A program made the position numbers and the translations under genes. From Bryobacterales bacterium (GTDB lineage Bacteria; Cyanobacteriota; Vampirovibrionia; Obscuribacterales; Obscuribacteraceae): 7,866 nt of DNA. The stretch spans positions 1 through 7,866 of the forward strand of contig CAJCHQ010000298.1 of NCBI GenBank assembly GCA_903970295.1. The letters are read 5' to 3'. Below the pieces are notes generated by a model. The model searched no databases and was not told where the DNA came from. It was given only the letters and a program-made list of their open reading frames with translations. This document shows, piece after piece, positions 5,700 through 7,866 of the stretch (positions within the stretch are counted from its first letter, which is position 1; each line of letters starts with the position of its first letter).

Positions 5700-6629
5700 T
5701 TAGAAAGTCACAGTTTCTAGCTTGAGTGATTCATGGATCTTGGTATCCTCAACCAATTTTTCGATATCTTTTTCTTTCAAGACACCATTCTCAGTGACGA
5801 CACCTGTGACCAGGCTAAAGGGCACCAGCTCGAATTGATGGTTGAGCACGCGCACCCCTTTGGGCACTACATCCCAGACCTCTTCCCCCGGACGTTCATG
5901 CTTTTCGAATTCGAATAGCCGATCTTCGCCGACTATCTTTTCTGTGCCGGCGAGAGCGTAAAGTGGCACTCCCATTTCTTTACAGGTGAGGGCCAGCAAA
6001 TAGGACCCGACTTTATTAACGATGCCGGGGCGGCCGATGCAGTCGCAGCCCATGAAGGCGACCGCGCAATTGGGCAGGACGAGACCCATGGCGCTGTCGA
6101 AAGTGTAAATTACTTCAATGTTGCCGGCTGCCAGCTGTGTCGCCAATTTTCGCCCTTCCTGGCTCGGTCTCGATTCTGTACAGGCAACGCGGAAATATCT
6201 ACCCTTTGCGCGAGTGTTCAGGAGCATGCTGACCACGGTCGAACTGAAAGAATAAGCAAAGACCAGTTCGCCCGGCGGCACCAGAGCATATGCATGGTCG
6301 GCGATGGCGCTGGCGCTCTCGCAAAGTGTGCGTTCGAATTTATTGAGCGCTGCCTGACAATCGGCTTCAATCGCCGCTACCGTTGTGCAGTCGGCAGTGG
6401 CGAGTAAAACGGCGTTGCCCAGGTGAAACAAAGGCGCCATGGCTGGCTGGGCTTCCAAAAGTGCTGTGACCGTCTCAGCCAGCAATTGCTTGAGCTTGTC
6501 TGGGCCGAGATGCTCGTTCTGGGCGAGAATCGTCTGGATGATTGTAATTGCTCGCAAGGCTAATTCGGCGGCGCCTGAGAGCAGGTCTTCCCGAATTGGA
6601 CGCACTAACTCGCTGATTTGATTGTCCAT
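5700..6629 (-). CDS. eIF-2B alpha/beta/delta-like protein (ribose-1,5-bisphosphate isomerase / MtnA superfamily)
   Basis: The 309-residue protein has the two-part layout of this superfamily: an N-terminal helical domain (about 1-110) and a Rossmann-like C-terminal domain. Diagnostic motifs are VFAYSFSST (123-131), VACTESRPSQEG (148-159), FMGCDCIGRPGIVNKVGSY (192-210) and NHQFELVPFSLVTGVVTENG (263-282). Members are eukaryotic eIF2B regulatory subunits, archaeal ribose-1,5-bisphosphate isomerase and methylthioribose-1-phosphate isomerase (MtnA). The isomerases use a Cys in a THCN-type loop and an Asp in GADxI. Here the Asp is kept (196) but the Cys position is Ser 127, as in eIF2B-type sequences. 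Sugar-phosphate binding is plausible, but isomerase activity is uncertain. The start is well supported by AAGGAG seven bases upstream. The gene is followed at 12 bases by an exported protein and preceded by a radical SAM gene 113 bases away on the same strand. Confidence 0.85.
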   Translation of the reverse strand: MDNQISELVRPIREDLLSGAAELALRAITIIQTILAQNEHLGPDKLKQLLAETVTALLEAQPAMAPLFHLGNAVLLATADCTTVAAIEADCQAALNKFERTLCESASAIADHAYALVPPGELVFAYSFSSTVVSMLLNTRAKGRYFRVACTESRPSQEGRKLATQLAAGNIEVIYTFDSAMGLVLPNCAVAFMGCDCIGRPGIVNKVGSYLLALTCKEMGVPLYALAGTEKIVGEDRLFEFEKHERPGEEVWDVVPKGVRVLNHQFELVPFSLVTGVVTENGVLKEKDIEKLVEDTKIHESLKLETVTF

Positions 6630-6636
6630 TAGCTAG

Positions 6637-6642
6637 CTCCTT
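6637..6642 (-). promoter_or_regulatory. Strong ribosome binding site of the eIF-2B-like gene
   Basis: On the minus strand AAGGAG lies seven bases before the ATG at 6629-6627. It fixes that start and shows that this genome uses classical Shine-Dalgarno sites. Confidence 0.85.
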
Positions 6643-6654
6643 GTGAGGAATTGA

Positions 6655-6709
6655 GGATGGCTTTTGGCTATCCCTGGGAATCGGTCATGCTTGCCTACAG
6701 TTTATAGGC
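6655..6709. other. Intergenic region with two short dyads between the radical SAM and eIF-2B-like genes
   Basis: The 113-base gap (6630-6742) holds GCCTA-N7-TAGGC (6693-6709) and a seven-pair stem around 6655-6673 (GGATGGC with GGCTATCC, one G-U, better on the plus-strand transcript). Neither is followed by a T-run in the direction of the genes. On the minus strand TATAAA and TAAAAT hexamers occur (within about 6700-6725), but none has a matching -35 at good spacing. Neither a terminator nor a promoter can be called with confidence. Confidence 0.25.
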
Positions 6710-6742
6710 TTTCAATCAATTTTAGCCTGCTCCGGTCGGGAC

Positions 6743-7866
6743 TTACTTAATCTCAGCCAGAGTTTGGGCAGCGACCATGTGTTTGTTCAGATAATCGGAT
6801 TTTTCCGGTTCGGTCAGATGCGTCCAGGGCAGAAATTCAGTCGCTGGAATCTGGCGAAAAGCATAGTAATCAAGATTGGGTAAATAATCTGGACTGTCTT
6901 TGAAGGCCCGTTTCCAGGCTCCGATTGTGTTGCCTTTCTCGTAAACATCGAGCAAAACGGCAGTCAAGCGCCGGTCTCCACGCGAAAGCAAAGCTTGAAT
7001 ATCGCTCCAGTTATGACTTTCCGGCCTGACGGAAATGCCCAATTTAGCCAGATGTTTGCGCAGATATTCCATTTTCTGGGCTGATTTTCGATCCCTCCCC
7101 CACCACTGAAACGGGGTTTGCGCTTTAGGTACAAAAGAACTGATGCCGAAGACAATGCGCAATTGTCGATGCGCTTTTTTGAGTTTAGTCATTAAACGGA
7201 TGGTTTCATCGAGATCGGCTTGCTCTTCATGGGGTAGCCCGGCAATGCCATACAGCTTGACCGACTCGAATCCCTGGCTGGCAATCAAGGACACGGCATT
7301 TTCGATTTCGGCTTCGCTCAGATTCTTTTTCATGATCCCGCGCAATCTTTCCGAGCCCGATTCGATCGCGATCGTCACAGATTTCTGACCCAGGCGGCGC
7401 AACATATTCAAAACCGTCTCTGATATTGTGTCGGCCCGGATCGACGCAATTGAAATATCAGTGGCGGGGCGCTCCAGCAAGGCCGCCGCAATTTGATCGA
7501 AATGAGGATGTTCCGTGACCGAAGGACCAAGCAGCCCGATTTTTTTTGTGTGCTTAAGCCCCAGATCGACCGCCTGCATAACGGCTTCTACTTTGGCTGC
7601 GCGAAACGGGCGGGTGAGAAAACTGGCCAGGCAGAATCGACATTCTTGGGGGCAGGAGCGAACTAATTCGACTAGGAACATGTCACCCCAGGCGGTATCA
7701 TGGCTGAGCATGACGGTGTGAGCTAAATAATCTGGTGGTGCTGTGAAGAGTTGCTTAATTAGCCGTTTTGGTGGTCCTTCGATGTTCGGCTCGATGGTTA
7801 GAAGAGGGCCACCCACTGCCTGTGTTGTGTACTTGTAAAATCTTGGCACGTAGACACCAGATATGG
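6743..7866 (-). CDS. Radical SAM protein, B12-binding-type family, 5' partial
   Basis: The frame is open to the right edge of the window, so the GTG at 7849 is an internal Val and the N-terminus is missing. The residues at the edge read ISGVYVPRFY, which resembles the linker (xPGVYVPxxY) between the cobalamin-binding and radical SAM domains in B12-type radical SAM proteins. The B12 domain would then lie outside the window (inference). Counting from the 7849 codon, the 4Fe-4S cluster motif CPQECRFC (Cys 66, 70, 73) binds the iron-sulfur cluster that cleaves S-adenosylmethionine. ESGSERLR (163-170) and GIAGLPHEE (201-209) are the later SAM-domain motifs. LPWTHL (340-345) is like the C-terminal LPWxHI of this group. 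The substrate cannot be told; family members are methyltransferases or other radical enzymes, mostly uncharacterised. It runs toward the eIF-2B-like gene on the same strand. Confidence 0.9.
   Translation of the reverse strand, partial: ISGVYVPRFYKYTTQAVGGPLLTIEPNIEGPPKRLIKQLFTAPPDYLAHTVMLSHDTAWGDMFLVELVRSCPQECRFCLASFLTRPFRAAKVEAVMQAVDLGLKHTKKIGLLGPSVTEHPHFDQIAAALLERPATDISIASIRADTISETVLNMLRRLGQKSVTIAIESGSERLRGIMKKNLSEAEIENAVSLIASQGFESVKLYGIAGLPHEEQADLDETIRLMTKLKKAHRQLRIVFGISSFVPKAQTPFQWWGRDRKSAQKMEYLRKHLAKLGISVRPESHNWSDIQALLSRGDRRLTAVLLDVYEKGNTIGAWKRAFKDSPDYLPNLDYYAFRQIPATEFLPWTHLTEPEKSDYLNKHMVAAQTLAEIK

Noticed and set aside
7847..7849. GTG at 7849 as a real start of the radical SAM protein
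   Set aside because: The frame stays open to the window edge and the upstream residues (ISGVY) match the family linker, so the gene is truncated by the window.
1..7866. Mobile element, CRISPR array, toxin-antitoxin or defence system
   Set aside because: No terminal repeats, transposase, integrase, spaced repeats or small paired genes were seen on either strand; all the sizeable coding space is explained by the seven listed coding regions.

Overview
The window reads as an ordinary bacterial chromosome segment of mixed GC content (roughly half). It has dense genes, Shine-Dalgarno sites where they can be judged, and no sign of phage, IS element, CRISPR array, tRNA or rRNA. Taxonomy cannot be fixed from the sequence alone. 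A membrane Ser/Thr kinase with a leucine-rich extracytoplasmic tail, the wording of its activation segment (SPEQC...DNRSDIYSLGC), and a fused formimidoyltransferase-cyclodeaminase recall the Obscuribacterales/Melainabacteria side of Cyanobacteriota. That is a low-confidence impression and needs a database search.

Layout. On the plus strand: (1) a Hanks-type Ser/Thr kinase whose N-lobe lies before the window (2-1471); (2) a small ORF overlapping it by 4 bases (1468-1845) that looks like the rest of the kinase's leucine-rich tail, displaced by one frame; (3) after an 82-base gap with a promoter-like element, a full-length bifunctional glutamate formimidoyltransferase / formimidoyltetrahydrofolate cyclodeaminase (1928-3637); (4) after a 166-base leader with a perfect TATAAT and several short dyads, a Glu/Leu/Phe/Val-dehydrogenase family protein (3804-5117). 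On the minus strand, converging on it: (5) a B12-type radical SAM protein whose N-terminus lies beyond the right edge (6743-7866); (6) an eIF-2B alpha/beta/delta-like protein (5700-6629); (7) an unrecognised exported protein (5133-5687). Genes 6 and 7 are 12 bases apart and probably cotranscribed.

How the genes fit together. The formimidoyltransferase-cyclodeaminase ends histidine catabolism by releasing glutamate and passing the one-carbon unit to tetrahydrofolate. A glutamate dehydrogenase next to it would send that glutamate to 2-oxoglutarate. However, the dehydrogenase has His where the family's catalytic Lys should be, Gly where the Ser that contacts the glutamate side chain should be, and further changes in normally fixed motifs. 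It may therefore be a divergent paralog with another substrate or a non-catalytic role. The eIF-2B-like protein similarly has Ser in place of the catalytic Cys of the sugar-phosphate isomerase branch, and the kinase has Thr in place of the catalytic-loop Lys. These active-site departures, and the broken kinase tail, are the main points for a second look. No clear multi-gene novel system is visible.
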